Positions 10,574-19,973 of a DNA stretch of 50,753 nucleotides are shown one piece after another. How positions within the stretch are numbered: the first letter of the stretch is position 1; the number at the start of each line of letters is the position of its first letter. The notes under the pieces are model-generated. The model ran no database searches and was not told the DNA's origin. It saw nothing but the letters and a program-made list of their open reading frames with translations. Origin of the DNA: Acidobacteriota bacterium. GTDB taxonomy: Bacteria > Acidobacteriota > UBA6911 > JACOSC01. A program made the translations under genes and the position numbers. The DNA lies in assembly GCA_016179055.1 (NCBI GenBank), contig JACOSC010000191.1, forward strand, positions 1 to 50,753, read 5' to 3'.

Positions 10574-11971
10574 GTGATTCTTATGTCATGGCGACCTGTC
10601 GTTTTACTTAATATTGTCGGCCTGAGCCCGCGGCACATGGGTGATCATACACCCAAGCTCATGGAACTTTGCCGGCGGGGATGTATGGCGCCTCTGGAGG
10701 GTCTGTTTCCGGCGTTGACGTTGCCGGCGCAAGCCACACTACTGACCGGCATGTCGCCGTCCGGGCATGGTATTGTCGGCAACGGTTGGTACATCCGCGA
10801 AATCGGCGAGACGCGGTTCTGGCTGCAATCGAATAGGTTAATACAGGCGGAAACGCTGTACCAGGCTGCGCGAAACCTGGCGGCGACTCGCCGGCAGTCC
10901 TTCACTTGCGCCAAGCTCTTTTGGTGGTTTAATCAAGGGGCCCCCGTCGAATACAGTGTGACCCCAAAGCCATTTTACGGCGCGGATGGCTCCAAGGTCT
11001 TTGCCATTGATGGTTATCCTAAGAGTTTGCCGCTTCGCCTGGAGAAGGCGCTCGGCCCTTTTCCCTTCTACAGCTTTTGGGGCCCCATGGCCGGACTGGC
11101 TTCGTCCGATTGGATCGCCCGAGCCTCCGCTTGGGTGATGCGGAATCATCGGCCGACACTGACACTGGTCTATTTGCCGCATTTGGATTACGATCTACAG
11201 CGATTTGGCCCGGCTCATCCAGGCCTTGCGCAAAACCTTAGGGATGTAGACCAGGCCGCCGGGTTGATCCTTGAGGCGGCCGCCGATATAGGCGGGCGCG
11301 TCGTTGTGGTATCGGACTATGGTTTGACGCCGGTGGCGCAACCCATATTTCTCAACCAAGTCTTACGGCGACGCGGCTGGCTGGTTGTGCGGGACGGCCC
11401 GTTCGGTGAAACTTTAGACACTTTCCAATCGCAGGCTTTTGCCGTGGCCGATCATCAGATTGCCCACGTGTATGTAAGAGATCAAGCCATGTTCGGCGAA
11501 GTCCGCTCGGCTCTCGAGGCCACACCGGGAGTCGCTCAAGTACTCGAAGGAGATGCCCTGAAAGCTGCCGGCCTGCAACATCCGCGCTCCGGCGATCTTG
11601 TGGCGATTGCCGAAAAGGAGTCCTGGTTTGCCTACGCGTATTGGTTGGACCAGCGCCGGGCGCCCGACTTTGCGCGCACGGTGGATATACATCGCAAGCC
11701 CGGCTACGATCCTTGCGAATTATTTTTTAACTCTGATTTGTTCATGCCTAAACTGCGTGTAGCCGCCAGGCTTTTTCAAAAAACGCTGGGAATGCGCTAT
11801 CTTATGGATGTGATTCCGCTGGAGGCTTCTATGGTTAAAGGCAGCCACGGGCTTCTGCCGGGGGATCCCCAATATGGCCCAATTATTATCGGCGAAGGCC
11901 CGCAAGCGGAATTTCCCCGGCACGCGCATCAAGTTAAGGAATATATCTTAAGATTACTAGCCGGTGATTGA
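10574..11971 (+). CDS. Alkaline phosphatase superfamily / type I phosphodiesterase-nucleotide pyrophosphatase family protein
   Basis: LEGLFPALTLPAQATLLTGMSPSGHGIVGNGWY nucleophile motif, YLPHLDYDLQRFGP, VVVVSDYGLTPV, KGSHG metal-site motifs. Confidence 0.85.
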   Translation: MILMSWRPVVLLNIVGLSPRHMGDHTPKLMELCRRGCMAPLEGLFPALTLPAQATLLTGMSPSGHGIVGNGWYIREIGETRFWLQSNRLIQAETLYQAARNLAATRRQSFTCAKLFWWFNQGAPVEYSVTPKPFYGADGSKVFAIDGYPKSLPLRLEKALGPFPFYSFWGPMAGLASSDWIARASAWVMRNHRPTLTLVYLPHLDYDLQRFGPAHPGLAQNLRDVDQAAGLILEAAADIGGRVVVVSDYGLTPVAQPIFLNQVLRRRGWLVVRDGPFGETLDTFQSQAFAVADHQIAHVYVRDQAMFGEVRSALEATPGVAQVLEGDALKAAGLQHPRSGDLVAIAEKESWFAYAYWLDQRRAPDFARTVDIHRKPGYDPCELFFNSDLFMPKLRVAARLFQKTLGMRYLMDVIPLEASMVKGSHGLLPGDPQYGPIIIGEGPQAEFPRHAHQVKEYILRLLAGD

Positions 11972-12042
11972 GCGGTCCAGTTCTGCGCGGATGGCTTGGC
12001 ATTTTTTCAAGGGCCGGTTTCACGATCGCCTAGGGGGTTGCT

Positions 12043-15000
12043 ATGAGTTTTCGACCACTGCGAAATGTTATTCGTCCGGCGATCCTTGTAGGTAGTTATA
12101 TCGCCATTTACTTCATGCTGGATAAAACCACTCATATCTTTCGGACTCCCTACGGCAGCAGTCCGTGGTATCCGGCTCATGGTCTGAGTCTGGCGCTATT
12201 GCTGACGTTTGGTCTCCGTTATTCCTGGGCGCTCATCGTCCCTCCACTGATCATTGTCTTTTGGCAAAATTTCCCGCACTACCCGGGCTTGGGTCGAGTT
12301 TTGGTAGCGCCAATTTTGATGCTGGGATATACGGCGGCGGCCGGCGTCTTGTCGCGCGCGCTCCGCAGCGATCCACTGCTTGGACGAAAGCGTGACGTCA
12401 GCATCTTTATCGTGATAGCGTTAATCGCCCCTTTAGCGGTGGCCGCACTGGTTTCCTTAAATTACGCGGCCTTTGGTTTGATACGGTGGTCAAACTACCT
12501 TCCCGCGACACTGACTTGGTGGATCGGCGATGCTGTCGGCATTATCATATTGACGCCATTTCTACTAAGGCATGTGGCTCCTCCGCTGGCGGTATGGGTG
12601 AATGGACATCCGTCCGGGGCTCTTTCTGCCGTGACAAAAAACGTGGGCGAGCCGCCGCGGCGGAATGTTTCCCTCCTGGAGAGTCTGGCGCAAGCGCTTG
12701 GCATTGTTCTTACGATTTGGATTGTATTCGGCTTGGGAGTCGGCCGCGAATTTGACCTCTTTTATCTGTGCTTTCTGCCGTTGATATGGATTGTCTTACG
12801 ACACGGCTTTCCCGGCGCTACCGTGGCCGTACTGGCCATCAGTATTGGTACGATTGTGGCGGTTCAGATCTTCAGCTTCAAATCAGGAAATCTGAGCGAT
12901 TTACAAATCCTTATGCTGGTTCTCTCGCTCACCGGCCTTTTCCTTGGCGTGCTAGTGACTGATCAGTGGCGCAGTGAGGAGGACCTTCATGAGCAGCAGG
13001 AGCGATTACGTATTACTCTTTCCAGTATTGGCGATGCGGTCATCGTCGCCGATATGAACGGCCGAGTTACTTTCTTGAACGCTGTAGCCCAGTCGCTAAC
13101 CGGATGGAATACGGAAACGGCTTTGGGGAAGCTGTTGCTGGAGGTCGCGCCTGTTCTTAGCGAAAATGGCGGCTTGCCGGCGGAGAACTTGGTAACCCAG
13201 GTTATGCGAGCGAGCGATGTGGTGAGATTAGCCGACCACACGCTGTTGCGATCGCTGGATAGCCAAAGGATACCGGTAGACGTCAGCGGCGCGCCGATGC
13301 GCGATAAATTAGGGGGCATACGTGGCGTGGTTTTGACATTTCGCGACATCACCGAACGGAGGCAGGCCGAGCAAGCGCGCGCACGATTAGCCGCGCTGGT
13401 GGAATCCACGGATGACGTTATTTTCAGTACGACGTTGGACGGGACCATAGTCAGTTGGAACTACGCCGCCCAGAGGATCTTTGGCTACGCGCCTGAAGAA
13501 ATGATAGGTCAACCGGCCATCCTTATGGTTCCTATCGACCGGCATGAAGAAACGCAAAAGATTCTCCATTGGATTTTGCAGGGTAAGCGGGTTAATCATT
13601 ATGAAACGATGGGCGTGCGAAAAGGTGGCAAGCTCTTTCATATTTCGCTGACCGTTTCTCCAATCATGGATAACGCGGGCAAGATCGTTGGCATCTCCAC
13701 CATTGCTCGGGATATCACTGAGCGCAAGCGAGCCGAGGAAGCTTTGTCCAACAGCGAGCAACGTTTTCGGACTTTAACCACTCATGCTCCGGTAGGCATC
13801 TTCCTGACCGACGCCAAGGGTGACTGCCTTTTTGTCAACGATCGCTGGTGCGAGATGGCCGGAATGTCTTATCAAGAAGCGCGCGGCGTAGGTTGGACCC
13901 GTGCTTTGCACCTTGAAGACCGCGAGCGCGTGTTTAGCGAATGGTATCGAGCCGCCCGTTCCGAGCAGACCTTTGTCTGTGATTACCGTTTTGCGCCCGA
14001 GCCCGGAAGGATGACTTGGCTGCATAGCAGCGCCGTGGCTCTGCGCGGCGCGCAAGGAGAGATTTCCGGTTATTTGGGGACGGTCACGGATATCACGGAG
14101 CGCAAGCTGGCGGAGGAAGCCATGGCGGCGCAGGAAGAGAGGCTAGCCGTTACGTTGCGATCTATAGGTGATGGGGTCATCACAACCGACATCGAAGGGC
14201 GGGTGGCGCTTATCAACAAAGTCGCCGAAACGCTGACGGGCTGGTCTCAAGAAGAGGCCGTAGGTCGGCCGCTAGACGAGGTATTTCATATTGTCTATGA
14301 TCGGACGCGGGCGCGCTGCGATAATCCCGTTGATGCCGTTCTTAAAACGGGTAGCACGGTTCAATTGAGCAACCATACGGTCTTGCTCGCGCGGGATGGA
14401 ACCGAGAGGATCATTGCCGATAGCGGCGCGCCCATACGCGATAAGCAAAGCCGGATTATCGGCGTGGTGTTGGTGTTCCGCGATGTCACTGAGAAACAAA
14501 AAATGGAAGAAGAGATGCTCAAGATCGAGAAGCTGAGCTCGTTGGGCGTGCTCGCCGGGGGAATAGCTCACGATTTTAATAATATGCTCATGGTGATCCT
14601 GGGCGGAATATCTCTGGCGAACCTGCTGGATTCAAAGGAAGAAAGGGGACGGTTGCTGGCCGAGGCGGAAAAAGCCTGCTTGCGGGCCCGCGACTTGACG
14701 CACCAGTTGCTGACTTTTGCGAAAGGCGGCGCCCCGATTCTCCACACAACGGCGATTGGGGGATTGCTGAGAGACTCGCTGAATTTTGGCCTGAGAGGGT
14801 CCAATGTACGATGTGAGCTCGATCTGCCCGAGGATCTTTGGGCCGTGGAAATGGATGAAGGACAGATGAGTCAGGCGATTCATAATTTGGCCATCAATGC
14901 CCAACAGGCCATGCCAGATGGAGGGACCATTCATGTGCACGCGTCAAATATAACCCTATCGACCTCAGAAGGTCTTCCATTATCGCCAGGGAATTATGTC

Positions 15001-15642
15001 AAGATATCCATCGCGGATGAAGGCGTGGGCATACGGCGCGAGCATTTGAGTCGGCTTTTTGATCCTTATTTTACCACCAAACAAAAAGGGAGCGGACTGG
15101 GACTGGCGAGCACCTACTCCATTATTAAGAACCACGAGGGCCACATCACTGTTGCGTCGGATTTGGGAGTAGGGACAACATTTAATATTTATCTGCCGGC
15201 GTCGCTCACGGAAATTCCATACAAACCAGTAGAGGATAAGCCAATGCCCGCCGGCAAGGGCACCATCTTAGTAGTGGACGACGAAGCCTCCGTGCGAAAC
15301 ATATTAGGGGGCTTGCTGCGGTTCCTTGGTTACGAAGCGATGTTTGCCACGGATGGAGAGGAAGCTATACACCAATATCAGGCGGCGCGCAACTCCGGCC
15401 ATACGATTACTGCGCTGATCATGGACCTTACTATTCCAGGCGGCATGGGAGGCAAGGAGGCGCTGCAACGACTCTTAAAGATCGATCCATCGGTGAAAGC
15501 CATAGTTTCCAGCGGCTATTCCAACGATCCTATTATGGCGGAGTACCGTCGTCACGGATTTAGCGGCGTTATTGTGAAACCGTATCAAGCCGAGGAATTG
15601 CAAGCCGTCCTTCACCGAATCCTTTCGGAGGAGAGCACCTAG
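12043..15642 (+). CDS. Hybrid histidine kinase: MASE1-like membrane domain, four PAS domains, HisKA/HATPase, receiver
   Basis: Membrane N-terminus, four PAS/PAC repeats, H-box GVLAGGIAHDFNNMLM, GSGLGLASTYSIIKNHEGHI, receiver ILVVDDEASVRNILGGLLRFLGY. Confidence 0.92.
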   Translation: MSFRPLRNVIRPAILVGSYIAIYFMLDKTTHIFRTPYGSSPWYPAHGLSLALLLTFGLRYSWALIVPPLIIVFWQNFPHYPGLGRVLVAPILMLGYTAAAGVLSRALRSDPLLGRKRDVSIFIVIALIAPLAVAALVSLNYAAFGLIRWSNYLPATLTWWIGDAVGIIILTPFLLRHVAPPLAVWVNGHPSGALSAVTKNVGEPPRRNVSLLESLAQALGIVLTIWIVFGLGVGREFDLFYLCFLPLIWIVLRHGFPGATVAVLAISIGTIVAVQIFSFKSGNLSDLQILMLVLSLTGLFLGVLVTDQWRSEEDLHEQQERLRITLSSIGDAVIVADMNGRVTFLNAVAQSLTGWNTETALGKLLLEVAPVLSENGGLPAENLVTQVMRASDVVRLADHTLLRSLDSQRIPVDVSGAPMRDKLGGIRGVVLTFRDITERRQAEQARARLAALVESTDDVIFSTTLDGTIVSWNYAAQRIFGYAPEEMIGQPAILMVPIDRHEETQKILHWILQGKRVNHYETMGVRKGGKLFHISLTVSPIMDNAGKIVGISTIARDITERKRAEEALSNSEQRFRTLTTHAPVGIFLTDAKGDCLFVNDRWCEMAGMSYQEARGVGWTRALHLEDRERVFSEWYRAARSEQTFVCDYRFAPEPGRMTWLHSSAVALRGAQGEISGYLGTVTDITERKLAEEAMAAQEERLAVTLRSIGDGVITTDIEGRVALINKVAETLTGWSQEEAVGRPLDEVFHIVYDRTRARCDNPVDAVLKTGSTVQLSNHTVLLARDGTERIIADSGAPIRDKQSRIIGVVLVFRDVTEKQKMEEEMLKIEKLSSLGVLAGGIAHDFNNMLMVILGGISLANLLDSKEERGRLLAEAEKACLRARDLTHQLLTFAKGGAPILHTTAIGGLLRDSLNFGLRGSNVRCELDLPEDLWAVEMDEGQMSQAIHNLAINAQQAMPDGGTIHVHASNITLSTSEGLPLSPGNYVKISIADEGVGIRREHLSRLFDPYFTTKQKGSGLGLASTYSIIKNHEGHITVASDLGVGTTFNIYLPASLTEIPYKPVEDKPMPAGKGTILVVDDEASVRNILGGLLRFLGYEAMFATDGEEAIHQYQAARNSGHTITALIMDLTIPGGMGGKEALQRLLKIDPSVKAIVSSGYSNDPIMAEYRRHGFSGVIVKPYQAEELQAVLHRILSEEST

Positions 15643-15682
15643 CCCGGAAGAGCCGGAACCCACCAGGTAAAATTCAAAAAGT

Positions 15683-15751
15683 GTAGCTGTTCACGGGGGT
15701 CGGGGGTCAGGGATCAGGGGTCCCTGACCCCCGACCCCCGTGAACAGTTAC
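15683..15751. repeat. Near-perfect palindrome with GTARCTGTTCACGGGGGTC termini
   Basis: 15683-15713 and 15721-15751 are inverted 31-bp arms with one mismatch around a 7-nt loop. Confidence 0.9.
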
Positions 15752-15909
15752 GTTCTCTTTAGTAACCGCGAATACACGCGAATTGACGCTAAACCGGACT
15801 AGATTGACTTTTGTTCACTGACTCCTTGGCCGCCCAGCATGACAACCAATTTTTTTGAGGAACCGGATTTTTCTTGTCTGATGAGGGTTTCATGTGATAG
15901 TCTATCCCC

Positions 15910-16647
15910 ATGTCAGAGCTAACCTCCATAAAATCAGAGTCCTGTTCAATTTGCCAGGGAACGGGTTGGGATGTGGCGGCGGCGGGCGGGGCTCGGCGAT
16001 GCCACTGCGCCTTGGACAGCCGCGGCGTTCGACTTCTGGAAAAGGCCGGCGTGCCGAAGCGTTATGAAAGCTGTGATTTGAATAATTATGATGGGCGCCA
16101 CTGCGAGTCGCAAGGCAAGGCCAAGATGGTAGCGACGAAATTTGTTGAGGATTTTCCGGTAATCGATGTTGGGCTCCTCTTTCTAGGACCTTGTGGAGTG
16201 GGTAAGACGCATCTGGCCGTCGGTATAATTAAAGTTCTTATGTTGGAAAAAGGGATTCCTTGTCTATTCTACGATTTTCGCGAATTGATTCGTGAGATTC
16301 AAAATAGTTATAACCCCACGGCTCAGACCTCCGAGATGAAGATTCTCACGCCCGTCTTGGAATCGCCGGTGCTGGTTCTGGATGAATTGGGCGCCGCCAA
16401 GCCGACCCACTGGGTGACGGATACGATTACCTATGTGATAAATCGCCGCTATAATGACAAGCGTATCACTATTTTCACCTCAAATTTTTTGGATAACCCG
16501 GCCGAACGGGGGGATGAAACGCTTACCGACCGGGTGGGTATCCGTTTACGGTCTCGCCTTTATGAGATGTGCCACGACGTTATCATTAGCGCCGACGATT
16601 TTCGAAAAAAAGTACGCTGGAAGTCGGCCAAGTTCGCCTTGGAATAG
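15910..16647 (+). CDS. DnaC/IstB-like AAA ATPase (helicase-loader family)
   Basis: N-terminal Cys motif CSICQGTGW...CHC, Walker A LGPCGVGKTHLAVG, VLVLDELGAAKPTHW. Confidence 0.82.
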   Translation: MSELTSIKSESCSICQGTGWDVAAAGGARRCHCALDSRGVRLLEKAGVPKRYESCDLNNYDGRHCESQGKAKMVATKFVEDFPVIDVGLLFLGPCGVGKTHLAVGIIKVLMLEKGIPCLFYDFRELIREIQNSYNPTAQTSEMKILTPVLESPVLVLDELGAAKPTHWVTDTITYVINRRYNDKRITIFTSNFLDNPAERGDETLTDRVGIRLRSRLYEMCHDVIISADDFRKKVRWKSAKFALE

Positions 16648-16698
16648 AACCGTCGATGCCTCACGGGTCTCTAACGTGCCGATTAATAATAAATTGTT

Positions 16699-17068
16699 GT
16701 AACTGTTCACGGGGGTCTATGGACCATACGGCACTTACCCGGTCGCTACCGTTTCCGGCTCTGTATCGGCTGAGTTCCCTAAGGCGTGGGTGGTTGAACA
16801 AGTACGAAATTTGAAATCAGGAATCGCGCAGAAACCCGGAGGGTTTCCAGATATTAGCCGGTGGTTGAGCGCAGCGATACCACCGGAACGCATGCCAAGA
16901 AAACCGGCACACCCTGGAGGGGTGCAAGCACGAGTCGTCTAGCCCTTGCTCGCACCCCTCCAGGGTGCCTCCGTTTTTCGTTCGTTGACCGGTGGTATCG
17001 CTGCGCTCAACCACCGGCTAATGGCTGTCAAGCCTCCGGCTTGGTCGAATGAGTGGCTGAGCAGTTAC
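16699..17068. repeat. MITE/REPIN-like nested palindromic element (copy A)
   Basis: GTAACTGTTCACGGGGGTC at left end, GAGCAGTTAC at right end; perfect 31-bp arms 16856-16886/16989-17019; inner arms caccctggaggggtgc/gcacccctccagggtg. Confidence 0.85.
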
Positions 17069-17479
17069 AATTGTTTAACCAACATGAGGGTTTGTGTAGT
17101 CTAGTGGTTCCATGCCTTAATCAACGATACGTGACCACTGGGATGGCTGCTTTCGCTTCGCTCTTACGTGGATAGTTAGAATAGGTTTTGAAACTGTTCG
17201 GTTCTGTACCAGAGTAGATCCCATGAACAGGTCTAAGTTTTTATAATAGTGATTCTTAGCGGATTATCTAGTGGAGACGAGTATCCTTCTTTTGGTCGGA
17301 AATTCTCGTCAAACTGGAGCGACGGTATCGTTATGAGCCCTGCTTAGCGCGAATTATTATCTAAATTTTATTCAGGTTTAACGATTGATATGATATGCTA
17401 TAAAAATGGCGTCGTGGAATGTCGGTGGGCGAGTCCTCCAATACACCGTCTTTTAAGGTAATAGTCGCTATATTCGTGT

Positions 17480-19804
17480 ATGAAAGAACTGGACAAATAC
17501 TTAGATCAGTTCAGCAAAAGTGGAAAATTCGTAATGGATTGGGCGATTGTTGAGTCCATTCGCCGTGGAAATACCTACCTTTCAGAAGATTACATTCTGT
17601 ATGCCTTAACCGAAGTAGCTAAGGATTGGTTTGAAAAGGCGATGGCCGACCTTGGGGTGGACGCCACTGGAGTGCGCAGTGCTATTGAACGCAGCCTAGC
17701 GTCGTATAGCTACAAGAAAGCCAACCTTGGTCATGATCTTAGGATATCCCCCAACGCCGAAAAGTTAATTCGCTCTGCGAAAGAAAGCGCGGAAAAATCC
17801 GGGCGTGATAAGATTGAGATCATCGACCTCATGATTGCCATTTTTATTTGCGATGATGGCCGCCCGCTGGAGCTGCTACGCTATTTTGGCATTGAGGCCG
17901 ATTACATTGCCAACAAGACTTCTTTTGAAAAAGCCAAGACGCAGTTCCAGGAGAGTGGGACAGAAAAAACCGAGAAACTGCCGTCCGTTTTCAAGAATTT
18001 TGGTGTTAGCTTAAACGTGCTTGCCCGTCAAAACAAGATCCCTCCGATCATTGGCCGCGAGGCAGAGATTAACCAAATGGCCGAAATTCTTTGTCATCGC
18101 GAAAGGGCCAATTCGGTTATGCTGGTGGGCGACCCGGGAGTCGGAAAGACCGCGGTGGTGGAAGGCTTGGCGCGCCGTTTGGTGTGGGAGGCCGACACGT
18201 TGCCTCGCCGACTGCGCAATATCCAAATCATAAATCTGCAAATGAACCGAGTCGTTGCCGGCACCATGTTTCGGGGAATGTTTGAAGAGCGTATGCAGGC
18301 GATTGTCAACGAGCTGAAGAAGCGGGAGGATTTGGTCCTCTTTGTTGACGAAGCCCATACGATGATCGGCGCCGGATCGGCACTCGGAGCGCCGACGGAT
18401 GCCGCCGATATCTTGAAGTCAGCTTTGGCCAAAGGCGAGGTTCGTATGATCGGCGCCACCACCTATGAAGAATATAAGGAATATATTGCCGAAGATGCCG
18501 CATTGTCTCGCCGCTTCCGTTTAGTCAAGGTGGCCGAACCTAGCCTTGACGAAACCCGTGTCATTGTTACTGGACTTAAGCCGCGTTTGGAAGAGAACTA
18601 CTCGGTTGGCATTTCTCAGGAGGCGATCGACACCGCCCTGAACCTGGCGCCGCGTTACATGCGATCGTTGCGGATGCCGGATAAAGTAATTGGCTGGCTG
18701 GATACGGCCGCGGTAAAAGTCGAAATTGCCCATGCCGGTCAACCCGCGCCCTCCGGTATGGGGTCGAACTGGAAAGAGAAAATGCCGCGGGGGGTGGTAA
18801 CCACACAAGATGTCATCAAGGTTATCTCACAGGACGCCCGAATTCCCGAGGATATGATTTGCCGAGAAACTGGCGACCGCCTGCGCCTGATGGAGGAAGC
18901 TTTATCGCGTCGGGTGGTTGGACAGCGAGAGGCTATTGGCGTGTTATCCGACCGCCTTCGTCTCAACAAAGGTCCCTTAAAAGAGAATTTTTATAAACCT
19001 GACGGTGTTTTTCTTTTCTTAGGACCCACCGGTGTGGGGAAAACCGAACTGGCTAAGGCTTTGGCCGAATTCTTATTCGGCGATGATATGAAGATGATTC
19101 GGATCGACATGTCCGAGTATCAGGACGGGACGGTTTCGGTGGAAAAACTCATTGGCATGCCTAGAGGGATCGTCGGCTCGGAGCGCGGCGGCATACTGAC
19201 GGCGCAGTTGCAGGAGAATCCCTACACCGTTCTGCTGCTGGATGAGATCGAGAAGTCGTCGCCTTTGCTGCTCCACTTGTTTCTACAGGCCTTCGATGAG
19301 GGCTGGTTGACCGACGGGCGCGGCAAGAAAGCCTACTTGAGCGACGCGGTGGTCGTCATGACCAGCAACCTCGGCAGCGATAATTTCAAGCGATTTACAC
19401 AACCGCTGGGTTTTATGTCCAGCGATGGAAGAACCAATATTTCAAACGTCATACGGAGCGAGGTGCTTAAAGAGGCCGAGCGCCGTTTCACGCCGGAATT
19501 TCGTAATCGCATCGACGAATTTGTAGTTTTCTCCCCCTTAACGAGAGAGGAGGTCAAAGACATTGCCACACTGAATATCAAGCGCATAACTCAGCGCCTG
19601 GCTGGCGGAGGGAAGGGCCTAACCATTACGGATGAGGCCATGAATTTGGTTGTGGAGCGAGGATTTAGCATGGAGTACGGTGCGCGCTTCCTCAAACGCA
19701 CCATGGATGAGCTTATTACAATTCCTTTAACCAAGCATCTGAAACAGGGGGATACCTTTACTGTTAGCGCCTTGGATGGAGAAATCGTTGTAAACGTAGG
19801 GTAG
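17480..19804 (+). CDS. ATP-dependent Clp protease ATP-binding subunit (ClpA/ClpC-type AAA+)
   Basis: Clp N domain, two AAA+ modules (GDPGVGKTAVVEGLA; GPTGVGKTELAKALAEFLFG), no long ClpB-type middle coiled coil, possible ClpP-loop LGF. Confidence 0.88.
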   Translation: MKELDKYLDQFSKSGKFVMDWAIVESIRRGNTYLSEDYILYALTEVAKDWFEKAMADLGVDATGVRSAIERSLASYSYKKANLGHDLRISPNAEKLIRSAKESAEKSGRDKIEIIDLMIAIFICDDGRPLELLRYFGIEADYIANKTSFEKAKTQFQESGTEKTEKLPSVFKNFGVSLNVLARQNKIPPIIGREAEINQMAEILCHRERANSVMLVGDPGVGKTAVVEGLARRLVWEADTLPRRLRNIQIINLQMNRVVAGTMFRGMFEERMQAIVNELKKREDLVLFVDEAHTMIGAGSALGAPTDAADILKSALAKGEVRMIGATTYEEYKEYIAEDAALSRRFRLVKVAEPSLDETRVIVTGLKPRLEENYSVGISQEAIDTALNLAPRYMRSLRMPDKVIGWLDTAAVKVEIAHAGQPAPSGMGSNWKEKMPRGVVTTQDVIKVISQDARIPEDMICRETGDRLRLMEEALSRRVVGQREAIGVLSDRLRLNKGPLKENFYKPDGVFLFLGPTGVGKTELAKALAEFLFGDDMKMIRIDMSEYQDGTVSVEKLIGMPRGIVGSERGGILTAQLQENPYTVLLLDEIEKSSPLLLHLFLQAFDEGWLTDGRGKKAYLSDAVVVMTSNLGSDNFKRFTQPLGFMSSDGRTNISNVIRSEVLKEAERRFTPEFRNRIDEFVVFSPLTREEVKDIATLNIKRITQRLAGGGKGLTITDEAMNLVVERGFSMEYGARFLKRTMDELITIPLTKHLKQGDTFTVSALDGEIVVNVG

Positions 19805-19973
19805 CAGTGCCGGCCACGCCGAGCCTCAACGGCGAGGTCGGAAGTTTAAACAAAGTTCGGTTCGAATGGCTTTAGCATGGTAGGATGCCAAGCGAGACCA
19901 TCGTGTACATACCCTCTCAATCCTTTAATCATGCTAAGTCCTGACGAGCCTTAATCGTCTTAGGAGCGATAAC

